Positions 1 through 6,176 of a stretch of DNA of 26,919 bases are shown one piece after another. Under the pieces are notes generated by a model that did no database searches, was not told the DNA's origin, and saw nothing but the letters and a program-made list of their open reading frames with translations. Origin of the DNA: CAYWVO01 sp964461835 (GTDB taxonomy: Bacteria > Zixibacteria > MSB-5A5 > WJJR01 > JAJRUJ01); assembly GCA_964461835.1 (NCBI GenBank), contig CAYWVO010000043.1, positions 1-26,919 of the forward strand, in the 5' to 3' direction. Each line of letters starts with the position of its first letter. Positions within the stretch are counted from its first letter, which is position 1. A program made the translations under genes and the position numbers.

Positions 1-447
1 CTAGTGAATCAGTTTTCGCCGGGTTTCGATCCTCTGTCCGATTTGTTCACACTTGCGGCCTTTACCAATCTGCTAACCAGCGCAACACAGGAGATCAAAC
101 CCTGGCTGCTGCGGCAGGATCGACTGGTCGGCATGGGCAATATTTACGCGTCGGAGGCACTATTTGGCGCCAAAATCCATCCGGCGCGTACCGGAAATTC
201 ACTTTCTCCCGCCGAGCGGAAACGCCTTTATACCAGTATCCGACGTTTGCTGAACCGGGCAATTCGTTACTGTGGGACAACCATCGCCGATTTTCGGGAT
301 GGTCGGGGCCACTCCGGTCGATTTCGGCGGATGCTCAAAGTGTATGGTCGCGAGGGTCGATCCTGTGTCCGCTGTAAAACGCCAGTTGAGCGCATTGTTC
401 AGCAAGGCCGCAGCACGTTTTTTTGTCCCGATTGTCAAAATGGCTGA
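1..447 (+). CDS. mutM: Formamidopyrimidine-DNA glycosylase, C-terminal part (5' end outside window)
   Basis: This is the C-terminal half of Fpg/MutM, the base-excision-repair enzyme that removes 8-oxoguanine and ring-opened purines and nicks the abasic site. The frame is open to the first base, so the real start and the catalytic N-terminal proline lie upstream; about 148 of the usual ~270 residues are present. Visible parts are the helix-two-turn-helix region with the family motif VGMGNIYASEALF, and a C-terminal zinc finger of the form CVRC-x16-CPDC. The lysine of IKPWLL and the arginine of GRSTFFC fit the DNA-contact positions of the family. It opens a block of oxidative-damage genes, which suits its role. 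No terminator is obvious after its stop. Confidence 0.93.
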   Translation, partial: LVNQFSPGFDPLSDLFTLAAFTNLLTSATQEIKPWLLRQDRLVGMGNIYASEALFGAKIHPARTGNSLSPAERKRLYTSIRRLLNRAIRYCGTTIADFRDGRGHSGRFRRMLKVYGREGRSCVRCKTPVERIVQQGRSTFFCPDCQNG

Positions 448-543
448 TTATCTCGGTGGATTTCATAGTATATTCTTGGTCTTTGGTGACGGCTGTGGTC
501 GGGGAATGGCCGGTAGATGCAAGGAAGGAGTGCCCGTTCTGGA

Positions 544-565
544 ATGAGACAGTAATCTGTCTCAT
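544..565. promoter_or_regulatory. Perfect inverted repeat, candidate operator
   Basis: Two 9-base arms, ATGAGACAG and CTGTCTCAT, are separated by TAAT. The repeat lies 45 bases upstream of the likely promoter at 611-639. It has no T-tract, so it looks more like a binding site for a dimeric regulator than a terminator. The same arm (ATGAGACAG) recurs at 3740-3748 ahead of the superoxide dismutase gene. The regulator is not identified. Confidence 0.45.
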
Positions 566-610
566 AATTGAGTATCCCTATCCTTGTTTTCCAACAGGTT
601 ACGGCAGATT

Positions 611-639
611 TTACGTGGCACGCAGATTGCTCAGATAAT
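611..639 (+). promoter_or_regulatory. Predicted sigma70-type promoter for the ferritin-like gene at 717
   Basis: TTACGT at 611-616 and GATAAT at 634-639 are separated by 17 bases, which gives a plausible -35/-10 pair. The start codon at 717 would have a leader of about 70 bases. The call is from consensus match only. Confidence 0.35.
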
Positions 640-716
640 TTAACCGTGGTGAGGATGATAAACTGAAATAATTCACATCTAGCTCATCGATCGCCATGAT
701 CGGGGAGGAAGCAAGA

Positions 717-1157
717 ATGTCCATCAAAGAACAGTATGCAGAACTCGTCAAGATCATGAAACACTGGCAGACGTTAGAGAACAAAGCAGTATCACAGACC
801 GCCAAAATCATGACCGAGACCGAACACCCGCTGATTCGTTTAGTCATGGAAGTCATCCAGCGCGATTCCAACATGCATCACCGCGTCCAGCAGATGATCA
901 TCGATTCCATGGAATCGGGATTTGTCGAAATCACGTCCGATGAGCTGGCCGAGGTCTGGGATTCAGTGGAAGAGCACATCAAAATCGAAAAAGAAACAAT
1001 CGAAATGGCCAAAAAATCGCTGGCTGCTTTGAAAGGCCAAAGTAAGGTCGTGATGCAGCAATATCTGATCAACTACCTGCTGACTGATGAAGAAAAACAC
1101 GACAAGTTACTGTCTGATTTGGAAATGATCAAGCGAGGCATGTACAAGTCGTCGTAA
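717..1157 (+). CDS. Small ferritin-like (four-helix, possibly diiron) protein
   Basis: A 146-residue, all-helical protein with no signal peptide. The start at 717 follows a GGGGAGG ribosome site by about eight bases; an in-frame ATG at 696 lies upstream of that site and is less likely. Helix-borne carboxylates and histidines are spaced as in ferritin-like bundles: E21, the D50/H54 region, E93/E96, and an E-x-x-H pair (E125/H128) in DEEKHDKLL. That placement is inferred from pattern, and the first metal motif is not a standard E-x-x-H, so metal binding is uncertain. It is first in a same-strand run with tpx (39 bases downstream), a rubrerythrin-like protein and ferritin, which suggests a role in iron or peroxide handling. 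I do not recognise a named family. Confidence 0.6.
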   Translation: MSIKEQYAELVKIMKHWQTLENKAVSQTAKIMTETEHPLIRLVMEVIQRDSNMHHRVQQMIIDSMESGFVEITSDELAEVWDSVEEHIKIEKETIEMAKKSLAALKGQSKVVMQQYLINYLLTDEEKHDKLLSDLEMIKRGMYKSS

Positions 1158-1196
1158 CGGCTTGTGCTCTCAAGTCACTGAAGAGGAGGAACATCA

Positions 1197-1709
1197 ATGA
1201 CGGAGCGCCCGGGCGCAGTAACGATGAAAGGGAATCCTCTCACGCTAATAGGGGAGGAAGTCAAAGTCGGGCAAGCGGCCCCGAATTTCGCCGTAATCGA
1301 TAACGGCTTGGAAGGGGTCGAGTTTAGTGATTATAAGGGCAAGACAGTTATTATTTCATCCGTGCCCTCACTGGACACGCCGGTGTGCGACGCGCAGACC
1401 CGGCGGTTCAACGAAGAGGCCGCGAAATTGGGAGAGGATGTCGTCGTGCTGACGATCAGCATGGACTTACCCTTTGCGCAGAAACGCTGGTGTGCCGCTG
1501 CCGGAATCGACAAGGTCGAAACGCTGTCGGATTACCGGGATGCCGCCTTTGGCGAAGCATTTGGCATGCTGATTATGGAGCTCCGTCTCTTGGCCCGTGG
1601 CGTATTTGTCATCGATAAAGAAGGTGTCGTCCGGTATGCACAACTGGTGCGCGAAGTTACCGACGAACCGGACTATGAGTCGGCCTTGAACGCAGTCAAA
1701 TCACTATAG
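1197..1709 (+). CDS. tpx: Thiol peroxidase Tpx (atypical 2-Cys peroxiredoxin)
   Basis: Reduces hydrogen peroxide and alkyl hydroperoxides in the cytoplasm with electrons from thioredoxin. The 170-residue protein has the family N-terminus (KGNPLTLIG, VKVGQAAPNF), the peroxidatic cysteine C64 in SLDTPVCDAQTR and the resolving cysteine C99 in RWCAAAG. The 35-residue interval is close to that of E. coli Tpx. The start at 1197 follows GAGGAGG closely, and the N-terminus aligns with known Tpx proteins, so the internal ATG at 1224 is not preferred. The neighbours are diiron proteins on both sides. The last 67 codons occur a second time at 2158-2361, after the N gap, with one base different (C1522 versus T2174, Thr to Met). 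Confidence 0.95.
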   Translation: MTERPGAVTMKGNPLTLIGEEVKVGQAAPNFAVIDNGLEGVEFSDYKGKTVIISSVPSLDTPVCDAQTRRFNEEAAKLGEDVVVLTISMDLPFAQKRWCAAAGIDKVETLSDYRDAAFGEAFGMLIMELRLLARGVFVIDKEGVVRYAQLVREVTDEPDYESALNAVKSL

Positions 1710-2003
1710 CAGCACGCGAGTGGCTGGTCGCGTTGGGCAAACGCGTCCGCAGGAGTACAACGATGACGATTGAAGAAGCAATTCAGACATCGATTGAATT
1801 GGAGAACAACGTGCGGGATGTGTACCAGGATGCAGCTGCGAAAGTGAAAGATCCTGCCGGAAAGAAAATGTTCGAAACGCTCGCTGCCGAGGAACAAAGG
1901 CATGTTGATTACCTCGAAGAGCGCATGAAAGAATGGCGGGAAAATCGCACACTGAATCCGACCAAATTGAACACGGTCGTTCCTGATCACCGTGATATTG
2001 ACA
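1506..2003 (+). repeat. Tandem duplication, copy 1 (tpx 3' end + 5' half of the rubrerythrin-like gene)
   Basis: This 498-base block recurs at 2158-2655 (offset 652) with a single difference that I can see (C1522/T2174). It covers codons 104-170 of tpx, the intergenic region and codons 1-80 of the rubrerythrin-like gene. Copy 1 runs straight into the assembly gap. Confidence 0.9.
1763..2003 (+). CDS. Rubrerythrin-like protein, first copy, cut off by the assembly gap
   Basis: These are the first 80 codons of the gene that is complete at 2415-2921, identical in sequence, with the same AGGAG ribosome site seven bases before the ATG. It contains the first half of the diiron domain, including E14 and the E44-x-x-H47 motif (EEQRH). 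The reading frame enters the run of N at 2004. If the contig ends are joined through their shared 55 bases, the frame continues directly into the tpx tail at 2159-2361 and gives a 147-residue hybrid. Whether this copy exists in the genome or is an assembly product cannot be decided from the sequence. Confidence 0.6.
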
Positions 2004-2103
2004 NNNNNNNNNNNNNNNNNNNNNNNNNNNNNNNNNNNNNNNNNNNNNNNNNNNNNNNNNNNNNNNNNNNNNNNNNNNNNNNNNNNNNNNNNNNNNNNNN
2101 NNN
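2004..2103. other. Assembly gap of exactly 100 N
   Basis: A run of 100 unknown bases, a common placeholder length in scaffolds. The 55 bases before it (1949-2003) are identical to the 55 bases after it (2104-2158). This is what two de Bruijn graph contigs sharing one 55-mer would show. Confidence 0.97.
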
Positions 2104-2361
2104 ACACTGAATCCGACCAAATTGAACACGGTCGTTCCTGATCACCGTGATATTGACATCGACAAGGTCGAAATGCTGTCGGATTACCGGGATGCCGCCT
2201 TTGGCGAAGCATTTGGCATGCTGATTATGGAGCTCCGTCTCTTGGCCCGTGGCGTATTTGTCATCGATAAAGAAGGTGTCGTCCGGTATGCACAACTGGT
2301 GCGCGAAGTTACCGACGAACCGGACTATGAGTCGGCCTTGAACGCAGTCAAATCACTATAG
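2104..2361 (+). pseudogene. Chimeric frame: rubrerythrin-like segment fused to the tpx C-terminus
   Basis: After the gap, 55 bases of the rubrerythrin-like gene (ending in HRDID) join in frame to tpx from codon 104 (IDKVEMLSDY) to its normal stop. The tpx part lacks both catalytic cysteines, so it cannot be an active peroxidase. A start within this stretch (ATT or TTG codons near 2122) has no ribosome site. If the gap is closed through the 55-base overlap, the frame would begin at 1763 and encode 80 rubrerythrin-like residues plus 67 Tpx residues. It is most simply a duplication junction, either real or assembly-made, rather than a working gene. Confidence 0.6.
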
Positions 2362-2655
2362 CAGCACGCGAGTGGCTGGTCGCGTTGGGCAAACGCGTCC
2401 GCAGGAGTACAACGATGACGATTGAAGAAGCAATTCAGACATCGATTGAATTGGAGAACAACGTGCGGGATGTGTACCAGGATGCAGCTGCGAAAGTGAA
2501 AGATCCTGCCGGAAAGAAAATGTTCGAAACGCTCGCTGCCGAGGAACAAAGGCATGTTGATTACCTCGAAGAGCGCATGAAAGAATGGCGGGAAAATCGC
2601 ACACTGAATCCGACCAAATTGAACACGGTCGTTCCTGATCACCGTGATATTGACA
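2158..2655 (+). repeat. Tandem duplication, copy 2
   Basis: Second copy of 1506-2003, continuing into the intact 3' half of the rubrerythrin-like gene. The left edge is sharp: 2157 no longer matches 1505. The preceding 55 bases are instead a third copy of the segment 1949-2003. Confidence 0.9.
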
Positions 2656-2921
2656 AGGCCTCACACAACCTGTCGATCATTATGTCCCAGGAGGACCGGG
2701 GCACGGAAATGGAATTGTTGCGCAAAGCTCTGTCGGCGGAACACTCAACCAGCAATTTCTATCAGAAAATGGTCGGGGAACTGCCTGCGGAAGGGAAGAA
2801 ATTGTTCCAACAGTTCGTGGAGATCGAAGAGGGGCACGTGGACATCGTCCAAGCGCAAATCGATTCCATCACCGGAACAGGTGCCTGGTTCCATGCCCTG
2901 GAAGTCAACCTGGAAGCGTAA
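2415..2921 (+). CDS. Rubrerythrin-like diiron protein without rubredoxin domain
   Basis: A 168-residue cytoplasmic four-helix-bundle protein. Two half-domains each carry the diiron signature: E14 (IELENNVRDVY) with E44-x-x-H47 (AAEEQRH), and E109 (SAEHSTSNFY) with E138-x-x-H141 (IEEGH). This is the rubrerythrin/ferritin-like pattern, but the C-terminal rubredoxin domain with two CxxC pairs is absent. A peroxide-reducing or iron-binding role is known for relatives and inferred here. The ATG at 2415 follows AGGAG by seven bases; the longer frame from 2385 has no ribosome site. It lies just downstream of tpx, which fits shared expression. The first 80 codons exist as a second copy before the N gap. 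Confidence 0.85.
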   Translation: MTIEEAIQTSIELENNVRDVYQDAAAKVKDPAGKKMFETLAAEEQRHVDYLEERMKEWRENRTLNPTKLNTVVPDHRDIDKASHNLSIIMSQEDRGTEMELLRKALSAEHSTSNFYQKMVGELPAEGKKLFQQFVEIEEGHVDIVQAQIDSITGTGAWFHALEVNLEA

Positions 2922-3026
2922 AGGGCGTCCTGGAACTGTCGTAGAGAAAAAGGAAAATCAACGGTGCAACGATTCGCGCCGTCACGGGCGGAAGGCGAGT
3001 TGTGCTTTCGAAATAGAATATGAAGA

Positions 3027-3064
3027 CACTATTCGTCTGACAGTTGAAGATACGGCGAATAGTG
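3027..3064 (+). promoter_or_regulatory. Inverted repeat in the ftnA upstream region
   Basis: CACTATTCG at 3027-3035 and CGAATAGTG at 3056-3064 are exact reverse complements separated by 20 bases. They lie 56 bases before the ftnA start in a 198-base gap with no gene. The pair could form an RNA stem-loop in the leader or serve as a regulator site. The rest of 2922-3119 shows nothing else I can name. Confidence 0.35.
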
Positions 3065-3119
3065 ACAATACAGCAGACACACCACCGACTGACGGCATAC
3101 CGTCGGGGAGGAAAAGACG

Positions 3120-3617
3120 ATGTTGTCCGATAAGATGCAAAACGCAATTAACGAGCAAATCAAGAACGAGCTCTATTCCGCGTACATCTATCTCTCAATG
3201 GCGATGTACTTCCACTCGGTCAATTTTCCCGGCATGGCCGCCTGGATGGAAGCACAGGCCAAGGAAGAGCAGTTCCACGCCGAAAAATTTATGACCTATG
3301 TCAACGACCGTGGCGGTCGCGTCATCTTGCAGGCCATCGACCAGCCACCGGCCGATTTCAAATCTCCCCTGCACGTCTTTGAGGAGACCCTCAAACACGA
3401 ACAATTCGTTACCAGCAAGATCGACGAATTGGTCAAGCTGGCCCGGGAGGAGAATGACAACGCATCCCTCGCCATGCTGCAATGGTTTGTGACGGAGCAG
3501 GTGGAGGAGGAAGCAACCGCTGATGGCATCCTCCAGCAACTGAAACTCATCGGCGATGCGCCCGCCGGCCTGTTCATGATGGATCGTCAACTCGGCAGCC
3601 GGGGCGGCGGCGAATAA
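3120..3617 (+). CDS. ftnA: Bacterial non-haem ferritin
   Basis: Iron-storage protein that oxidises Fe(II) and stores Fe(III) mineral inside a 24-subunit shell. The 165-residue length and the ferroxidase ligands match FtnA: E17, E50 and H53 (AKEEQFHAEKF), E94, Q127 and E130. FtnA landmarks such as NELYSAYIYLSMA and FPGMAAWMEAQ are present. The ATG at 3120 follows a GGGGAGG site by about eight bases. It has its own 198-base upstream region with an inverted repeat, and a strong terminator follows at 3641, so it is probably a separate unit at the end of the stress block. Confidence 0.96.
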   Translation: MLSDKMQNAINEQIKNELYSAYIYLSMAMYFHSVNFPGMAAWMEAQAKEEQFHAEKFMTYVNDRGGRVILQAIDQPPADFKSPLHVFEETLKHEQFVTSKIDELVKLAREENDNASLAMLQWFVTEQVEEEATADGILQQLKLIGDAPAGLFMMDRQLGSRGGGE

Positions 3618-3640
3618 TCGGCCTGACCAACGTAGTTCCA

Positions 3641-3670
3641 GCGGGTCAAACTTCTTTGACCCGCTTTTTT
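3641..3670 (+). terminator. Rho-independent terminator after ftnA
   Basis: A perfect 10-bp stem (GCGGGTCAAA / TTTGACCCGC) with a CTTC tetraloop is followed directly by six T. It is one of the two clearest terminators in the window. Confidence 0.93.
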
Positions 3671-3739
3671 CTTGCCATCTTTTCGCCGCTTCCGGCGTAT
3701 TGGTATATTAATTGCTACTATTTTAGTATCGTTTTAGCA

Positions 3740-3748
3740 ATGAGACAG
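3740..3748 (+). promoter_or_regulatory. ATGAGACAG half-site upstream of sodA
   Basis: The same nine bases form the arm of the perfect inverted repeat at 544-565. Here it occurs singly, 35 bases before the sod start, just after a direct repeat TTTTAG-N5-TTTTAG at 3721-3737. A shared oxidative-stress regulator is possible but not shown. Confidence 0.25.
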
Positions 3749-3782
3749 TCGGGAAGCAAATCGCAGACTAAAGGGAGAAGCA

Positions 3783-4388
3783 ATGGCACACACGTTACCG
3801 AAACTACCCTACGCATTTGATGCCCTGGAACCGCATATCGACGCCAAGACCATGGAAATTCACCACGGGAAACACCACCAGGCGTATGTCAACAAGCTGA
3901 ATGGCGCACTGGAAAAGCACTCTGAGTTATCGGATAAATCCATCGAAGACCTCATTCGCGAACTTAATTCGGTTCCGGAAGACATTCGTACGGCTGTGCG
4001 CAACAACGGTGGCGGCCATCTCAACCACAGCATCTTCTGGCCGACACTCGGCGCGAACGGCAGTGAGCCGACCGGCGAACTTGCGGACGCGATCAAGCGC
4101 GATTTTGGCAGCCTAGATGAACTCAAAGAAAAGATGAACACCGCCGGGGCCACACAGTTTGGCAGCGGTTGGGCCTGGCTTTCAGTCGATGGCGGCAAGC
4201 TTATCGTTGAATCCACACCCAATCAGGACAATCCGTTGACCCAGGGTAGAATTCCCATTTTCGGGATTGACGTCTGGGAGCATGCGTACTACCTGAAATA
4301 CCAAAACCGGCGACCCGATTACCTCAAGGCCATCTGGAATGTCGTTAATTGGGAACAAGTCGCCAAGAATTTCGCGGCGGCCAAGTAA
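3783..4388 (+). CDS. sodA: Superoxide dismutase, Mn-type of the Fe/Mn family
   Basis: Converts superoxide to hydrogen peroxide and oxygen in the cytoplasm (no signal peptide). The 201-residue protein has the four metal ligands H27, H82, D163 and H167 (IDVWEHAYYL). Gly at 77 together with Gln at 148 (STPNQDNPL) is the arrangement typical of Mn enzymes rather than Fe enzymes, so Mn preference is inferred. ATG at 3783 follows AAAGGGAG. It stands alone between a terminator (3641-3670) and a hairpin (4408-4439). Its product, peroxide, is the substrate of the upstream tpx and rubrerythrin-like proteins. Confidence 0.96.
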   Translation: MAHTLPKLPYAFDALEPHIDAKTMEIHHGKHHQAYVNKLNGALEKHSELSDKSIEDLIRELNSVPEDIRTAVRNNGGGHLNHSIFWPTLGANGSEPTGELADAIKRDFGSLDELKEKMNTAGATQFGSGWAWLSVDGGKLIVESTPNQDNPLTQGRIPIFGIDVWEHAYYLKYQNRRPDYLKAIWNVVNWEQVAKNFAAAK

Positions 4389-4407
4389 TTGAATAAACAT
4401 GCGGACG

Positions 4408-4439
4408 AAGCCCCGTACTATGGGTATAGTACGGGGCTT
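4408..4439 (+). terminator. Perfect 13-bp hairpin after sodA, no T-tract
   Basis: Arms AAGCCCCGTACTA (4408-4420) and TAGTACGGGGCTT (4427-4439) are exact complements around a six-base loop. There is no run of T on the + strand side, so it may be a weak terminator or an mRNA 3'-end stabiliser. Confidence 0.6.
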
Positions 4440-4480
4440 GACCCGTGGTAGCGATTATGATTGGTCTGAACGGGGCAGAC

Positions 4481-5134
4481 ATGATTTCCACTTCCTCCAG
4501 CCGTCTAAAACGAAAACAACATCTGGAACATCTCCTCCGCGCACGTAATCGTGAAGGAGTACAGACCTGGATCGAGGATGATCCCAATCCGGTCGCCGTG
4601 CTGTTTTCGCTTCTGTTCACACAGGATGATCTGTTGCGTTGGCGCGTTATTGAGCTCCTGGGAGAGCTCATCGGCAAGCGAGTCGCTGATGACCCGGAAT
4701 ATGTCCGGGATCAGATCCGCCGGCTCTTCTGGTCAATGAACGACGAATCCGGCAATGTCATGTGGCACGCCCCGGAAGTTATCGGCGAAATCCTGGCTAA
4801 CGCGCAGGAGCTCATCAAGGAATATGCAGCGCAATTGTGCTCGTTCTTGATCGAAGAACCGTTCGAGCGCGGCACTTACTGGGCCGTTGCACGACTGACC
4901 GCAATCCACGCTGATCCGTTCGAGGAGCACGCTGATGCCATCGCGGAGGGAATGGCCAACCCTGATCCGGCAATCCGCGGCTACGCGATTAGGGCGTTGC
5001 GGGAGTTGGACTTTGAGATCCCGGAAGAAGTCCGAATCTGCCTGCAACAGGGTTGGGCGGAATTTACCGTCTACAACAGGGAATCGAGTCAGTTGAAGAC
5101 CGTGGGGGTCGCTGAAATACTCATGCAAAATTAG
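4481..5134 (+). CDS. HEAT-like repeat protein, DVU0298-like
   Basis: A soluble, alpha-helical protein of about 217 residues. Successive helix pairs (LLRWRVIELLGELI, NVMWHAPEVIGEIL, GTYWAVARLTAI, PAIRGYAIRALREL) look like HEAT/Armadillo-type repeats, which serve as protein-binding scaffolds. The central motif WSMNDESGNVMWHAPE resembles the DVU0298 family first seen in sulfate reducers; that assignment is from memory and only moderately sure. The start is unclear: ATG 4481 is chosen because the earlier GTG 4445 and ATG 4457 lie against the preceding hairpin and lack a ribosome site, but the site at 4481 is weak too. No catalytic residues are recognised. Confidence 0.65.
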   Translation: MISTSSSRLKRKQHLEHLLRARNREGVQTWIEDDPNPVAVLFSLLFTQDDLLRWRVIELLGELIGKRVADDPEYVRDQIRRLFWSMNDESGNVMWHAPEVIGEILANAQELIKEYAAQLCSFLIEEPFERGTYWAVARLTAIHADPFEEHADAIAEGMANPDPAIRGYAIRALRELDFEIPEEVRICLQQGWAEFTVYNRESSQLKTVGVAEILMQN

Positions 5135-5229
5135 CAATTGGCAGATTAAAAAAATCCTTGCGACCCGCATAGATAGCAGTCAATATTGATCCTGATTTGA
5201 GGAGAAAACCGGCAGGAAAGGACGCCGTC

Positions 5230-6075
5230 ATGGCAGAACAAAATACAATGACCGTAGTTTCCGCACAGGGCGAACGCCTGACGTCAAAGAACCGTCCTGT
5301 TGAACAAGCGGAACCCAAACAGTCCGGACGGGAGCTCGAAGGAAAAGTCGCCTTGGTGACCGGTGGCACAAAGGGTATCGGCCGCGAGACCGCCCTAAAA
5401 CTGGCTGACCGTGGCTGTAACGTGGTGATCAACTATTTTCGCAGCCGGGATGCGGCCAATCGCACCCTCGATGAGATTAAAGAACGCAACGTTAGGGCGC
5501 TGGCCGTTCGTGGCAATATCGGCAAACGAGAATTCCACCAGAAATTGTTCCAGAAAATCCGGGCAGAGTTCGGCACCCTGAATATCTTTGTTTCCAACGC
5601 CGCGATGGGGGCATTTTCGGGCGTGTACGATGTTGATGAAAAAATGTGGGATGTGGCCATGAGTACCAATGCCCAGGCATTCCTCTTTTGTGCCCAGCAA
5701 GCGATCAAAATCATGCCGAACGGCGGCAAGATTGTCGCCCTGACTTCACTGGGCTCCCAGCGCTGCATCCCTGGCTATTCGGCGATTGGTGTTTCCAAAG
5801 CGGCAATTGAAGCCCTGGTGCGATACTTGGCGATGGCATCCTCCTGCCAGCGCGTGAATGTCAATGCGGTCTGCGGCGGATTTATTGATACGGATGCCCT
5901 GAAATCGTTTCCCAATTACCAGGAATTACTGGAAGAGGTCATTCGTCGCTCACCGCTCGATCGCGTGGGAACCGCGGAAGAGGTCGCCGAGGTGGTCGTA
6001 TTCCTTTGCACCGACGCGGCCAACTGGATCACCGGCCAGACCATTGTGGTCGACGGCGGCTATTCATTGACATAA
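5230..6075 (+). CDS. fabL: FabL-type enoyl-ACP reductase (short-chain dehydrogenase)
   Basis: Probably reduces trans-2-enoyl-ACP to acyl-ACP, the last step of each fatty acid elongation cycle, with NAD(P)H. The Rossmann motif TGGTKGIG (44-51), the NNA-like stretch SNAAMGAFSG, and Y183-x6-K190 (YSAIGVSK) are visible. A Y-x6-K spacing marks enoyl-ACP reductases, whereas ordinary SDRs have Y-x3-K. The stretch from the active site through NAVCGGFIDTDALKSFPN is very like Bacillus subtilis FabL. ATG 5230 follows AGGAAAGGA; the longer TTG 5197 start is less likely. An N-terminal extension of about 35 polar residues is unusual. The fab cluster at 14-21 kb lacks an enoyl reductase, so this gene could supply it. 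Confidence 0.8.
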   Translation: MAEQNTMTVVSAQGERLTSKNRPVEQAEPKQSGRELEGKVALVTGGTKGIGRETALKLADRGCNVVINYFRSRDAANRTLDEIKERNVRALAVRGNIGKREFHQKLFQKIRAEFGTLNIFVSNAAMGAFSGVYDVDEKMWDVAMSTNAQAFLFCAQQAIKIMPNGGKIVALTSLGSQRCIPGYSAIGVSKAAIEALVRYLAMASSCQRVNVNAVCGGFIDTDALKSFPNYQELLEEVIRRSPLDRVGTAEEVAEVVVFLCTDAANWITGQTIVVDGGYSLT

Positions 6076-6176
6076 TCGATCTGATTTATAGAAAAGAGAA
6101 CAAAATTCGCCGTGTTTTTCCGTATAACGAGTGTTCATAGGTATTGACGGTCCATGAAGTCTGTTTTGGAGTGGAT

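Noticed and set aside
272..638. Overlapping open frames after the fpg end
   Set aside because: They are shadows of fpg or run through the inverted repeat and promoter region with no coding character.
696..1157. Longer start (ATG 696) for the ferritin-like protein
   Set aside because: It would contain the GGGGAGG ribosome site of ATG 717 and has no site of its own.
2644..3294. Long + frame across the rubrerythrin-like gene and the ftnA start
   Set aside because: It is rich in Arg, Ser and Cys, out of frame with two clear diiron proteins, and has no start signal.
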